43,409 nucleotides of DNA from Xanthobacteraceae bacterium (GTDB taxonomy: Bacteria; Pseudomonadota; Alphaproteobacteria; Rhizobiales; Xanthobacteraceae): contig JAIESC010000117.1 of assembly GCA_019746355.1 (NCBI GenBank), forward strand, positions 1 through 43,409. The letters are read 5' to 3'. Positions 17,724 to 24,912 of this stretch are shown piece after piece; within the stretch, counting starts at the first letter, position 1; every line of letters begins with the position of its first letter. The notes under the pieces were generated by a model, which made no database searches, was not told the DNA's origin, and saw only the letters and a program-made list of their open reading frames with translations. Made by a program: the position numbers and the translations under genes.

Positions 17724-18689
17724 GTGACCAACCCACCCTCCCCGCAAGCCAGGCCCGCTCTGTCCAAGGCGCCCCTGTCCATGTCGCCCACCGACTGGGC
17801 GCTTCTGCTGCTTCTCTCGGTGCTGTGGGGCGGATCGTTCTATTTCGCCAAGATCGCGGTGCCGGAGATCCCGCCGCTCACGCTCGCGCTCGGCCGCGTC
17901 GCCATCGCCGCGGCCGCGCTTGCCGTCGTCGCCCGGCTCCTGGCCGTGCCGTTTCCGCGCGACCCGGCGATCTGGAAGCAGTTTGCGGTGATCGCCGCGC
18001 TCAACAACGCCATCCCGTTCACGCTGCTCTTCTGGGCGCAGATCCACATCTCGATCGGGCTTGCCTCGATCCTCAACGCCACCACGCCGCTGTTTGGCGT
18101 GCTCGTGGCGCACGCGCTCACCCACGATGACCGGCTGACACCCGGCCGTGTCGTCGGCCTCATAGCCGGCTTTATCGGCGTCGTGGTGCTGATCGGCCCG
18201 GGATTGCTCGGCGAGCTCGGCTCCGACGTGCTGGCGGAGTTCGCCTGTCTTACCGCGTCGTGCTCCTACGCGTTCGGCGCGGTGCTGGCCCGGCGGCTGC
18301 GCGGCGTGCCGCCGATCATGGTGGCAAGCGGCCAGCTGACCATGTCGACAGTTCTGCTGCTGCCGTTCGCGCTGCTGTTCGACAAGCCCTTGGCGCTCTT
18401 TGCGGCGTCGAACGCGGCGCTGGCCGCGCTCGTCGGGATCGCCTTGCTATCGTCGGCGCTGGCGTATCTGATCTACTTCCGGCTGATCGCGCGGGCCGGC
18501 GCGACCAACGCGATGCTGGTGACGTTCCTCATCCCGGTCAGCGCCATTTTGATGGGCATTGTGCTGCTCGACGAAAGCCTCAGCGCACGGCAACTCGCTG
18601 GCATGATCGCGATCTTCATCGGCGTCGCGGCGATCGATGGACGCGCCGGACGCTTCATCGCGCGAAAGGTACAGCGCACGAATTCGTGA
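17724..18689 (+). CDS. EamA/DMT family transporter
   Basis: About 321 residues with ten predicted TM helices in two EamA repeats (first WALLLLLSVLWGGSFYFAKIAVPEIPPL; second beginning FACLTASCSYAFGAVLARRL). EamA proteins export small metabolites such as amino acids; the substrate is unknown. A GTG at 17724 is the first start, and ATG 17781 (MSPTDWALL) is an equally plausible one since the family begins close to TM1. The following ArsR gene has its own promoter, so this gene is probably monocistronic. Confidence 0.85.
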   Translation: MTNPPSPQARPALSKAPLSMSPTDWALLLLLSVLWGGSFYFAKIAVPEIPPLTLALGRVAIAAAALAVVARLLAVPFPRDPAIWKQFAVIAALNNAIPFTLLFWAQIHISIGLASILNATTPLFGVLVAHALTHDDRLTPGRVVGLIAGFIGVVVLIGPGLLGELGSDVLAEFACLTASCSYAFGAVLARRLRGVPPIMVASGQLTMSTVLLLPFALLFDKPLALFAASNAALAALVGIALLSSALAYLIYFRLIARAGATNAMLVTFLIPVSAILMGIVLLDESLSARQLAGMIAIFIGVAAIDGRAGRFIARKVQRTNS

Positions 18690-18702
18690 TCGCCGGCCCG
18701 CG

Positions 18703-18731
18703 TTGACAGAGAAAGCGCTTGCGCCTACACT
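18703..18731 (+). promoter_or_regulatory. Sigma-70-type promoter of the ArsR operon
   Basis: TTGACA (18703-18708), a 17-base spacer and TACACT (18726-18731) form a near-consensus promoter. Transcription should start about 18738-18739, which is the A of the ArsR start codon, so the mRNA is probably leaderless. Confidence 0.75.
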
Positions 18732-18748
18732 TAACCATATGGTTAAGT
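18729..18748. promoter_or_regulatory. Perfect 20-bp palindrome, probable ArsR operator
   Basis: ACTTAACCATATGGTTAAGT is a perfect inverted repeat covering the end of the -10 element, the transcription start and the start codon of the ArsR-family gene. Dimeric winged-helix repressors of this family bind such sites in their own promoters, so negative autoregulation is the simplest reading. Confidence 0.7.
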
Positions 18749-19182
18749 TTCAAGACGCCACGCTGGACCGCACGTTTGCGGCGCTGTCGGACCCGACCCG
18801 GCGCGCGCTGCTGATGCGCCTCGCCGACGACGAGGCCGTATCGGTGAGCGATCTGGCGCAGCCGTTCTCGATGTCGCTGCCTGCGGTGATGAAGCATCTC
18901 GATGTGCTGAGCGACGCAGGACTGGTGACGCGCACCAAAGCCGGGCGGATTGTGAGCTGCAAGCTCGAAGCCGCCCCGATGGAAGAAGCGATGCACTGGC
19001 TCTACCGCTACCAGCGCTTCTGGACTTCGCAGCTCGATCGCCTTGCCGCACTCGTGGAGGACAAGTCATGGCCGCCAACCCCGCCGTCAGCACCCCCGTC
19101 AAGCCAAGCCTCACGCTCAAACGTCGTCTCAATGCCTCGCCGGAGAAGGTCTTCGCCGCGTGGACGAAGCCCGAAACGCTAG
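18739..19182 (+). CDS. ArsR family transcriptional regulator
   Basis: 147 residues. The winged helix is complete: LDRTFAALSDPTRRALLMRLA, SVSDLAQPFSMSLPAVMKHLDVLSDAGLVTRTKAGRIVSCKLEA. It lacks the metal-binding Cys motif of true ArsR/SmtB sensors and belongs to the subgroup paired with SRPBCC (AHSA1) proteins. The start at ATG 18739 is fixed by homology and by the promoter that would make a leaderless message. The last 38 codons overlap the next gene in another frame and encode an odd Ser/Pro/Arg-rich tail, probably not conserved. Confidence 0.88.
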   Translation: MVKFQDATLDRTFAALSDPTRRALLMRLADDEAVSVSDLAQPFSMSLPAVMKHLDVLSDAGLVTRTKAGRIVSCKLEAAPMEEAMHWLYRYQRFWTSQLDRLAALVEDKSWPPTPPSAPPSSQASRSNVVSMPRRRRSSPRGRSPKR

Positions 19183-19517
19183 CGCGCTGGTTCGGGCCGG
19201 TCGAATGCACGAGCATCGAGGCGCGGATCGATCTCAAGGTCGGCGGCCGCTACCACATCACCATGATCGTGCCGGGCGACCAGCACGACGTCATGGGCGT
19301 CTATCGCGAGATCGTGCCGAACCAGAGGCTGGTTTTCACCTGGCACTGGAAGACCACGCCCGAGCGTGAGTCGCTCGTCACCGTCACATTGAAGCCAGAC
19401 GGCGACGGCACAATGCTGACGCTGCTGCACGAGATGTTCTTCGACGAGGCGGCCCGCGATCGTCACAACGAGGGCTGGACCGGCACGCTCGACAAGCTCG
19501 AAAAGCTGTTCGCGTAA
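19068..19517 (+). CDS. SRPBCC (AHSA1/START-like) domain protein
   Basis: 149 residues. SLTLKRRLNASPEKVFAAWTKPETLARWFGP, KVGGRYHITM and the C-terminal GWTGTLDKLEKLF are the AHSA1-type SRPBCC fold, a hydrophobic-ligand pocket. Its ligand is unknown. GGAGG seven bases before ATG 19068 decides the start, so it overlaps the ArsR gene by 115 bases; translation is likely coupled. ArsR-SRPBCC pairs are widespread in Hyphomicrobiales and head cassettes like this one. Confidence 0.88.
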   Translation: MAANPAVSTPVKPSLTLKRRLNASPEKVFAAWTKPETLARWFGPVECTSIEARIDLKVGGRYHITMIVPGDQHDVMGVYREIVPNQRLVFTWHWKTTPERESLVTVTLKPDGDGTMLTLLHEMFFDEAARDRHNEGWTGTLDKLEKLFA

Positions 19518-19534
19518 GCCCGGGAGTGCTTGTC

Positions 19535-20320
19535 ATGCATGCGCACAAGATCGTGACCCGCGACGAATGGCTGCAAGCCCGCAAGGCGCTGCTCGCGAAG
19601 GAAAAGGAAATGACGCGCCAGCGCGATCTGTTGAGCGAGCAACGGCGCGCGCTGCCCTGGGTCAAGGTCGAAAAGGCCTATGCGTTCGAGACGACCGCCG
19701 GGCGCAAGACACTTGCCGGGCTGTTCGGCGACAAGAACCAGCTCATCGTCTACCACTTCATGTGGCGGCACGACCTCGACGACGGCTGCATCGGCTGCTC
19801 GTTCCTCGCCGACCATATCGACGGCGCCAACCTGCATCTGCCGCACAACGACGTGGCTCTGGTCGTTGTGTCCCGCGCGCCGCTCGCGGTGCTCCAGGCC
19901 TATCGCAAGCGGATGGGCTGGCGGTTCGAGTGGGTGTCGTCCGCCGCAAGCGACTTCAATTTCGACTATCACGTGTCCTTCACCAGGGACGAGCTGGCGA
20001 AAGGCAGGGTCACCTACAACTACACGACGATCGACGCCTCGATCGACGAATTGTCCGGCATCAGCGCGTTTTGCAAGGACGACAACGGCGACATCTTCCA
20101 CACCTATTCGAGCTATGGCCGCGGCAACGAGGAGGTGCTCGGCGCCTATATGTGGCTTGATCTTGCGCCCAAGGGCCGGAACGAGAACGGTCCACACCGC
20201 GGCATGATGGACTGGGTGCGCCACCACGATCGCTACGAGGCCGCAGGCGCACCGGACAAGGCCGGCGGCTGGCGGCCCGCCGCAAAGTCCGGCAGCGACG
20301 AACCGGGCTGCTGCTCATAA
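19535..20320 (+). CDS. DUF899 family thioredoxin-like protein
   Basis: 261 residues. VTRDEWLQARKALLAKEKEMTRQRD, LPWVKVEKAYAFET, LIVYHFMWRHDLDDGCIGCSFLADHIDGA and TYSSYGRG are characteristic of DUF899, a thioredoxin-fold family without a classical CxxC (here CIGC is present in the sensor region). The function is unknown. It ends in GCCS. ATG 19535 follows a GGGAG; it is 17 bases after the SRPBCC stop and likely co-transcribed. Confidence 0.85.
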   Translation: MHAHKIVTRDEWLQARKALLAKEKEMTRQRDLLSEQRRALPWVKVEKAYAFETTAGRKTLAGLFGDKNQLIVYHFMWRHDLDDGCIGCSFLADHIDGANLHLPHNDVALVVVSRAPLAVLQAYRKRMGWRFEWVSSAASDFNFDYHVSFTRDELAKGRVTYNYTTIDASIDELSGISAFCKDDNGDIFHTYSSYGRGNEEVLGAYMWLDLAPKGRNENGPHRGMMDWVRHHDRYEAAGAPDKAGGWRPAAKSGSDEPGCCS

Positions 20321-20354
20321 CCCCAACGCAAACATCCAGTACAAAGGATTGGAA

Positions 20355-20756
20355 ATGCCCAGCAAGATCTTCGTCAACCTGGCGGTCAAGGACCTCGACA
20401 AGTCCAAGGGCTTCTTCGGCAAGCTCGGTTACACCTTCAACGCCCAGTTCACCGACGCGACGGCGGCCTGCATGGTGATCAGCGATGACATCTACGCCAT
20501 GCTGCTGACCGAAGCGAAGTTCAAGGAATTCAGCAAGAAACCGATCGCCGATGCGCACAAGACGACCGAGGTTCTGATCGCGCTGTCGATGGACGGCAAG
20601 GACGAGGTCAACCGGGTGGTGGACGCCGCGCTTAAGGCCGGCGGCAGCGAAGCGCGCGACCCGCAGGACTACGGCTTCATGTTCCTGCGCAGCTTCAGCG
20701 ACCTCGACGGCCATGTCTGGGAAATTTTCTGGATGGATGCCAAGCACGTTCAATGA
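20355..20756 (+). CDS. VOC family (glyoxalase/bleomycin-resistance fold) protein
   Basis: 133 residues. KIFVNLAVKDLDKSKGFFGKLGYTFNAQFTD and the end LDGHVWEIFWMDAKHVQ are typical of the VOC subfamily often called glyoxalase/bleomycin-resistance or extradiol dioxygenase-like. The enzymatic activity is unknown. AAGGA precedes ATG 20355. Third gene of the cassette after the ArsR operon. Confidence 0.87.
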   Translation: MPSKIFVNLAVKDLDKSKGFFGKLGYTFNAQFTDATAACMVISDDIYAMLLTEAKFKEFSKKPIADAHKTTEVLIALSMDGKDEVNRVVDAALKAGGSEARDPQDYGFMFLRSFSDLDGHVWEIFWMDAKHVQ

Positions 20757-20835
20757 CGGCGCTTTCGCCGCAGGGCGAAATTCGAGGCGGCACGTTAAAG
20801 ACAGCACGCTCGACATCACACAACGAGGAAACCTT

Positions 20836-21198
20836 ATGAGCTACGTCGATGGATTTATTGTTCCGGTGCCGAAGAAGAACATGAAGGCCTATCTCAGCCT
20901 CGCCCGGAAGGCCGGCAAAGTGTGGAAGGATCACGGCGCGCTCGAATACGTCGAGTGCGTCGCCGATGACGTCAAGATCGGCAAGTGGACCTCGTTTCCG
21001 CGCTCGGTAAAGCTCAAGCGCGGCGAGACCGTCGTGTTCTCCTACATCGTCTACAAGTCGCGCGCACAGCGCGACAAGGTGATGGCGAAGGTGATGAAGG
21101 ACAAGCGCCTCGCCAGCATGATGAACGACCCGACGGCGATGCCGTTCGACGGCAAACGCATGATCTGGGGCGGCTTCAAGGCCGCCATCGTGATCTGA
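20836..21198 (+). CDS. DUF1428 domain protein
   Basis: 120 residues, full length. MSYVDGFIVPVPKKNMKAYLSLARKAGKVWKDHGALEYVEC and DPTAMPFDGKRMIWGGFK match DUF1428 (YbaA-like, ferredoxin-like dimeric alpha/beta barrel). Function unknown. The start ATG 20836 has GAGGAA upstream. It is commonly found with VOC and SRPBCC genes, as here. Confidence 0.9.
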   Translation: MSYVDGFIVPVPKKNMKAYLSLARKAGKVWKDHGALEYVECVADDVKIGKWTSFPRSVKLKRGETVVFSYIVYKSRAQRDKVMAKVMKDKRLASMMNDPTAMPFDGKRMIWGGFKAAIVI

Positions 21199-21208
21199 GG
21201 AGCCGACG

Positions 21209-21586
21209 ATGGCCGCGCACGGACACTTCCACTGGAACGAGCTCCTGGCGCGCGACATCGAAGGCGCCAAAGCCTTCTACGAAGAGACCATCGGTTGGTC
21301 GTACCAGCCGATGGCGATGGCCGACGGCGCGACCTACTGGGTCGCGATCATGGACGGCAAGCCGGTCGCCGGAATGTTTCCGATCGACCGGCCGGAATTC
21401 GCAGGCGTCCCGGAATGCTGGATGTCCTACCTCGCGGTCGACAATGTCGATGAGCGCGTGAAGCAGGCCATCGCCGCGGGCGCAAAGCTGATGAAGCCGA
21501 TCTTCGACGTTCCCGACGTGGGCCGCATCGCCATCCTGACCGAGCCCGGCGGCGCGGGCGTCGGCTGGATCACGCCGGTCGGTTGA
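21209..21586 (+). CDS. VOC family protein
   Basis: 125 residues. HFHWNELLARDIEGAKAFYEETIGWSYQPM, MSYLAVDNVDERVKQAIAAGAKLMKPIFDVPDVGRIAILTEPGGAGVGWI is the VOC pattern of two betaalphabetabetabeta units. Ligand and reaction unknown. It follows DUF1428 by 10 bases with GAGG before the ATG. Confidence 0.87.
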   Translation: MAAHGHFHWNELLARDIEGAKAFYEETIGWSYQPMAMADGATYWVAIMDGKPVAGMFPIDRPEFAGVPECWMSYLAVDNVDERVKQAIAAGAKLMKPIFDVPDVGRIAILTEPGGAGVGWITPVG

Positions 21587-21615
21587 TCGCCGACACTGGA
21601 AGTCCACAGCAATCA

Positions 21616-21800
21616 GTAAGGAGCATCCCGATGACCCGGATCAGATCGCTGACTTCACCGACGAGATGCCGGCTGTCGCCCAGCGCATGTCGCGGAAAAA
21701 AGCGTGCCCCGGACTTGATCCTGGGTGGATACCGGTTTGCCGAATAGGCCGTGCGCAACGCAGGAATCTGGCGCGTAACGCAAGGGCAGCGCGTCACACG
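21616..21800. repeat. Non-coding segment with dispersed-repeat character
   Basis: Between the VOC and GST genes is a stretch without a credible gene. It contains CCCCGGACTTGATCCTGGG, a hairpin-forming motif followed by GTGGATACCGG, which resembles an intergenic repeat I recall as common in Hyphomicrobiales genomes. Only one copy is in this window. A Shine-Dalgarno-like AAGGAG and ATG at about 21619-21633 lead only to a short low-quality frame, possibly the remnant of another cassette gene. Confidence 0.35.
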
Positions 21801-21853
21801 CCAGGCAACGATCTCGCAGTGCAATGGAACATCCACCACCAAGGGAGTGCGTC

Positions 21854-22489
21854 ATGAAGCTCTATGGATTCTCGCCTTCACCGAACACCTGGAAGGTCCG
21901 CGCGCTCGCGGCCCATCTCGGCATCCCTCTCGACTATGAATTGGTCGATCTGACCAAGGGCGCCTCGCACGCGCCCGCCTACCTCGCCATCAATCCCACA
22001 GGCCGCACGCCGGCGCTGGTCGACGGCGACTTCAAGCTCTGGGAGTCGGAGGCGATCATGCAGTATCTCGCAAGCCAGCAGCCGAACTCGCTGTGGCCGA
22101 ACGATGCACGCGCCCGCGCCGACATCATGCGCTGGCAGAGCTGGCAGCTCGCGCACTGGGGCAAGGAGAGCTGCGAGCCGCTGGTGTTCAACCGGCTGGT
22201 GAAGAAGGTTCTCAATCTCGGACCGCCCGACGAGGCCGCGGTCGCCAGGGGCCTCGAATGCTTCAACCGCGACGCCGCGATGCTCGAGGCGCATCTCGGC
22301 AAGCAGCCCTATCTCGTGGGCAAGGACCTGACGCTCGCGGAGTTCTCGGTGGCGGCGGTGCTGTTCCACGCCCAGGCCGCGGACCTCCCGCTCGGTCCCT
22401 ATGCAAAGCTGCGCGAGTGGTTCGGCCGCGTCGCGGCGCTGCCGTGCTGGAGCCAGACCGCGCCGCAAGCGCCCGCGGCCGCAGCCTGA
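21854..22489 (+). CDS. Glutathione S-transferase family protein
   Basis: 211 residues. The thioredoxin-like N-terminal domain reads MKLYGFSPSPNTWKVRALAAHLGIPLDYELVDL, with INPTGRTPALVDGDFKLWESEAIMQYLA as the glutathione-binding motif (Pro/Glu-Ser). The helical C-terminal domain ends with LREWFGRVAALPCW. It conjugates or reduces electrophiles with glutathione; the substrate is unknown. ATG 21854 has AAGGGAG upstream. A strong terminator follows. Confidence 0.9.
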   Translation: MKLYGFSPSPNTWKVRALAAHLGIPLDYELVDLTKGASHAPAYLAINPTGRTPALVDGDFKLWESEAIMQYLASQQPNSLWPNDARARADIMRWQSWQLAHWGKESCEPLVFNRLVKKVLNLGPPDEAAVARGLECFNRDAAMLEAHLGKQPYLVGKDLTLAEFSVAAVLFHAQAADLPLGPYAKLREWFGRVAALPCWSQTAPQAPAAAA

Positions 22490-22502
22490 CGCGCCTGCCA
22501 CC

Positions 22503-22531
22503 GACGCCGCCCCGCGGTCCGGGGCGGCGTC
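22503..22531 (+). terminator. Rho-independent terminator after GST
   Basis: GACGCCGCCCC pairs exactly with GGGGCGGCGTC around a 7-base loop, followed by a short T-rich stretch (TTTCGTT). It ends the detoxification cassette that starts at the ArsR promoter. Confidence 0.85.
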
Positions 22532-22566
22532 TTTCGTTGTCGCGCTGTCGTGATTAAGTTCGGCCC

Positions 22567-22998
22567 ATGGCCGAACCTGCAAACGATCGATCCGCGTCCT
22601 ATCCGAAAACCGCCTCATGCCTCTGCGGCGGCCTGACCGCCACGGTCTCGGCGCCGCCGACCATGACCCATGCCTGCGCCTGCCTCGACTGCCAGCGCGG
22701 CACCGGCAGCGCGTTCTCCTACTCGGCGTTCTTCGCGGAAGGCGTTGTGCAAACGGCTGGCGAGATACGGACCTATCGCCGCACGAGCGATTCCGGCCGC
22801 TGGCAGGAGTCGATCTTTTGTCCGACCTGCGGCGTCTGCGTCCTGACGCGGCTTGAAGCGCTGCCGGGCATCATCGGCATTTCCGTCGGATGCTTCGGCG
22901 ATCCGGGCTTCGAGAAGCCGGAGAAGCTCTGGTGGGCGTCGCGGCGGCACCATTGGCTCGAGCCGCCGCATGGCCTGGAAACGGCCGAGACTCAATAG
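22567..22998 (+). CDS. GFA family (glutathione-dependent formaldehyde-activating enzyme/CENP-V type) protein
   Basis: 143 residues. Zinc-binding cysteines are in place: SCLCGG, then HACACLDCQRGTGSAFSYSAFF, and FCPTCG. The fold binds two Zn ions; some members bind glutathione and formaldehyde, most are uncharacterised. Last gene before the IS remnant and the change to lower GC content, so it probably marks the core side of the island boundary. Confidence 0.85.
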   Translation: MAEPANDRSASYPKTASCLCGGLTATVSAPPTMTHACACLDCQRGTGSAFSYSAFFAEGVVQTAGEIRTYRRTSDSGRWQESIFCPTCGVCVLTRLEALPGIIGISVGCFGDPGFEKPEKLWWASRRHHWLEPPHGLETAETQ

Positions 22999-23009
22999 CG
23001 GGATTGAAC

Positions 23010-23262
23010 CAGCTAGGAGCCTGTCCAGATAGGGCTGGCAGGGGTCCGTTTCATAGACGATAGCCCGCTCATGCCGCGCTGGCGAGTTTGGTGAGGTTGT
23101 GGGCGGTGCAGATCAGCGTCCATTCGGCCTTCACTTTCTCGATGCCGCGTAAGAGGAACTGCCTGAACCCTCTGGCCTGCTTGATCTGTCCGAACACCGG
23201 CTCAACGATTTGCTTCCTGAGCCGGTAGCGGCTGGTGCTCTCATGCTCATAGCCGCAGCTTA
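23010..23262 (-). mobile_element. IS1182-type transposase C-terminal remnant
   Basis: On the minus strand, stop at 23069, the frame reads STSRYRLRKQIVEPVFGQIK, QARGFRQFLLRGIEKV, and AEWTLICTAHNLTKLA, the end of IS1182-family DDE transposases, including the catalytic Glu region VEPVFGQIK. Only about the last 60 residues remain; upstream (above 23262) the homology breaks into unrelated sequence. The segment 23010-23068 may hold the right end of the element. 23262-23430 shows no credible gene. Confidence 0.75.
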
Positions 23263-23432
23263 TTTTTACTATCAGGCCGCCATCTATTTCGGTTGGGTGT
23301 CGCCGTAGCCGCCGATCCGGCGAGAGTAACCGCTTTGGCCGCCCGATTGAGCGCCCGGCGACCGTCCACAGTGTCGGACCGGTAGGCACCAAGACGAGCG
23401 CTCATGGGATGGCAATACCGCTGTTCCGCTGC

Positions 23433-23447
23433 TATCTTATGAATATG
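23433..23447 (+). promoter_or_regulatory. Conserved -10 / start-codon block of the cutF-like gene
   Basis: GCTATC-TTATG-AATATG here resembles GCTATC-ATA-AATATG before the second cutF-like gene (35778-35795, minus). A -10-like TATCTT lies 7 bases before ATG 23445, and neither gene has a Shine-Dalgarno sequence, so a leaderless start is possible. Confidence 0.35.
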
Positions 23448-23810
23448 CGAGTGATGACTCGTATATTTCCCCTGCTGTTGATAGCTGTCGCATTGATGTT
23501 TCCGGCAGCCGCACAAACTGGTGTGCGGATCGATGTCCGGGTTGACGTATGCGTTACTTTGGCGCAGCCCGCAGTTCTTTCGAACGCAATGCGTACAGGG
23601 ATGCCTTGCCGCATCTGCAAGATGAAGTCTTGTAGCGCAAATGCTGTTGCTTGTTCCTCATACTGCGTTGTTGCGAGCGCACTCCTTCCCCGCATCGTTG
23701 GACTTGTCCCGAGTCCTTCCGAGGTGGTTGTTCCCTTGCTGACTCCGGCACTTTTGGATCATCACGGACCGCCCGATCCCTACCCTCCTAGACCTACCGC
23801 CATCAGTTGA
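23445..23810 (+). CDS. CutF-like exported copper-sensing protein (copy 1)
   Basis: 121 residues. A signal peptide (MTRIFPLLLIAVALMFPAAAQ) is followed by a Cys motif C55-x2-C58-x11-C70-x3-C74, and a Pro-rich tail DHHGPPDPYPPRPTAIS. Both features recur in the protein at 35433-35783, which precedes a multicopper oxidase. I recall that CutF of Rhodobacter capsulatus has a CxxxC copper motif and a stalling-like Pro-rich C-terminus and controls translation of cutO. Here the next gene is a trypsin-like protease, not an oxidase. Starts at 23409 and 23439 are in frame; 23445 or 23454 best fit the signal peptide. The CutF assignment rests on architecture and the tail, not on a database search. Confidence 0.7.
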   Translation: MRVMTRIFPLLLIAVALMFPAAAQTGVRIDVRVDVCVTLAQPAVLSNAMRTGMPCRICKMKSCSANAVACSSYCVVASALLPRIVGLVPSPSEVVVPLLTPALLDHHGPPDPYPPRPTAIS

Positions 23811-23992
23811 GTTGGCCGCGATTGCGGCCGGCGCGGTCGTGTGTGCGTCACGTGTCGAAAGATCGGCATCGTAACGGCACGCGATCATGACGATCCGTGA
23901 GGCCGTCAATCGCCTCGATCAGCTGATGAATAGATCCTCGATGCGCAGACGCTCAGATTGGCGTTCTGTTGCGCGGTCTCTGGGAGGTAACG
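23784..23992 (+). promoter_or_regulatory. Putative anti-SD/SD pairing between cutF tail and protease leader
   Basis: CCTCCTAGA (23784-23792, inside the codons for PPR of the tail) can pair with TCTGGGAGG (23979-23987), the Shine-Dalgarno region of the protease gene: nine consecutive pairs, one of them G-U. A ribosome paused on the tail would cover or unfold the first strand and free the second. The 183-base spacer 23811-23992 contains no other gene I can support. Confidence 0.5.
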
Positions 23993-24865
23993 ATGACGCC
24001 AGCTATGCGAACATTATTACCCGTCGGATGCTTTGCCATTGCGGGTGCCATGACGCTGGCGATCATCATGGGAGCCAGGGCACCAATCGGCGTTGGTCCC
24101 CAACTGGTCAACCGGGGAGCTGAAGCGTTTGCTGAAGCAAGCGATGCCGGCATCCGTCGCAGTGTTGATGCGCGGTTTCCGCCCTACTCAGCAGTTGGCA
24201 GGTTTGAGGGAACGATGCTGTGTACGGCAGCCATTGTTCTCCATCCAAGAATCATTATCACGGCTGGTCATTGCATTGCTGACAGAGATGGCACGATCAA
24301 GAGATCCAACCTGTCGTTCCGGCCGGGCTATCAAGCTGGAACCGATCTTGGCCGTTTCAAAGCAAAAGTGTGGGCCGTCGGATCGAAACAACGTTTCGAG
24401 CGGCAATCAGTCCACGATGCTTCGCAAGATTGGGTAATCCTCGTTCTAGACGAGACATCCAAAGGCGTTGAGCCATTTCCTCTGAGCCATCACTCTTTCA
24501 AGACCTTGAAATCGCACGAACGCAAATTCCTTATGCCGAGTTACTCGAACGATATTGGCGATGCTGAGGTGCTTAGCGTCGACCCGAAATGTTCCATTCG
24601 CGATCTTGTTTGGGATGTACTCGTTCACGATTGCAGGGCGCAATATGGTTCCTCTGGAGCACCCCTACTGATGCGAGATCGGCTTGGGTACGCGGTCATC
24701 GGCATCCACACCGGTTCGATGTTTGCGAGCGACGACGGGGGCCACGTTGCAAAATTCGTTGGCAACCGGGCGATTGGTTCCTGGATGTTCACGGAAGCGC
24801 TGTTGGCCCTTTCCCGTCAGTTGAATGGCGAGGTCTCTCACAATTTGGATTCCCCGACCTACTGA
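23993..24865 (+). CDS. Trypsin-like serine protease (S1 family), exported
   Basis: About 290 residues. N-terminal signal or anchor (PVGCFAIAGAMTLAIIMGA). Catalytic triad of the S1/V8 type: His in IITAGHC, Asp in DWVILVLD, Ser in YGSSGAPLL; a CxxxxxxC pair occurs in PKCSIRDLVWDVLVHDC. It should act in the periplasm; the substrate is unknown. A strong GGGAGGT before ATG 23993 decides the start. It follows the CutF-like gene in the same direction, and its Shine-Dalgarno is complementary to that gene's tail. AT-richer than the core genes, so probably acquired. Confidence 0.8.
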   Translation: MTPAMRTLLPVGCFAIAGAMTLAIIMGARAPIGVGPQLVNRGAEAFAEASDAGIRRSVDARFPPYSAVGRFEGTMLCTAAIVLHPRIIITAGHCIADRDGTIKRSNLSFRPGYQAGTDLGRFKAKVWAVGSKQRFERQSVHDASQDWVILVLDETSKGVEPFPLSHHSFKTLKSHERKFLMPSYSNDIGDAEVLSVDPKCSIRDLVWDVLVHDCRAQYGSSGAPLLMRDRLGYAVIGIHTGSMFASDDGGHVAKFVGNRAIGSWMFTEALLALSRQLNGEVSHNLDSPTY

Positions 24866-24912
24866 GGCAATTCGTAAGGAACCGATGCGTCAGCGGCTCG
24901 AAGGGCGCGGAG

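Noticed and set aside
23887..24123. Short plus-strand frame between the CutF-like gene and the protease (MTIREAVNRLDQLMNR)
   Set aside because: It overlaps the protease start in another frame and has no clear Shine-Dalgarno or homology; the protease has the better ribosome site.
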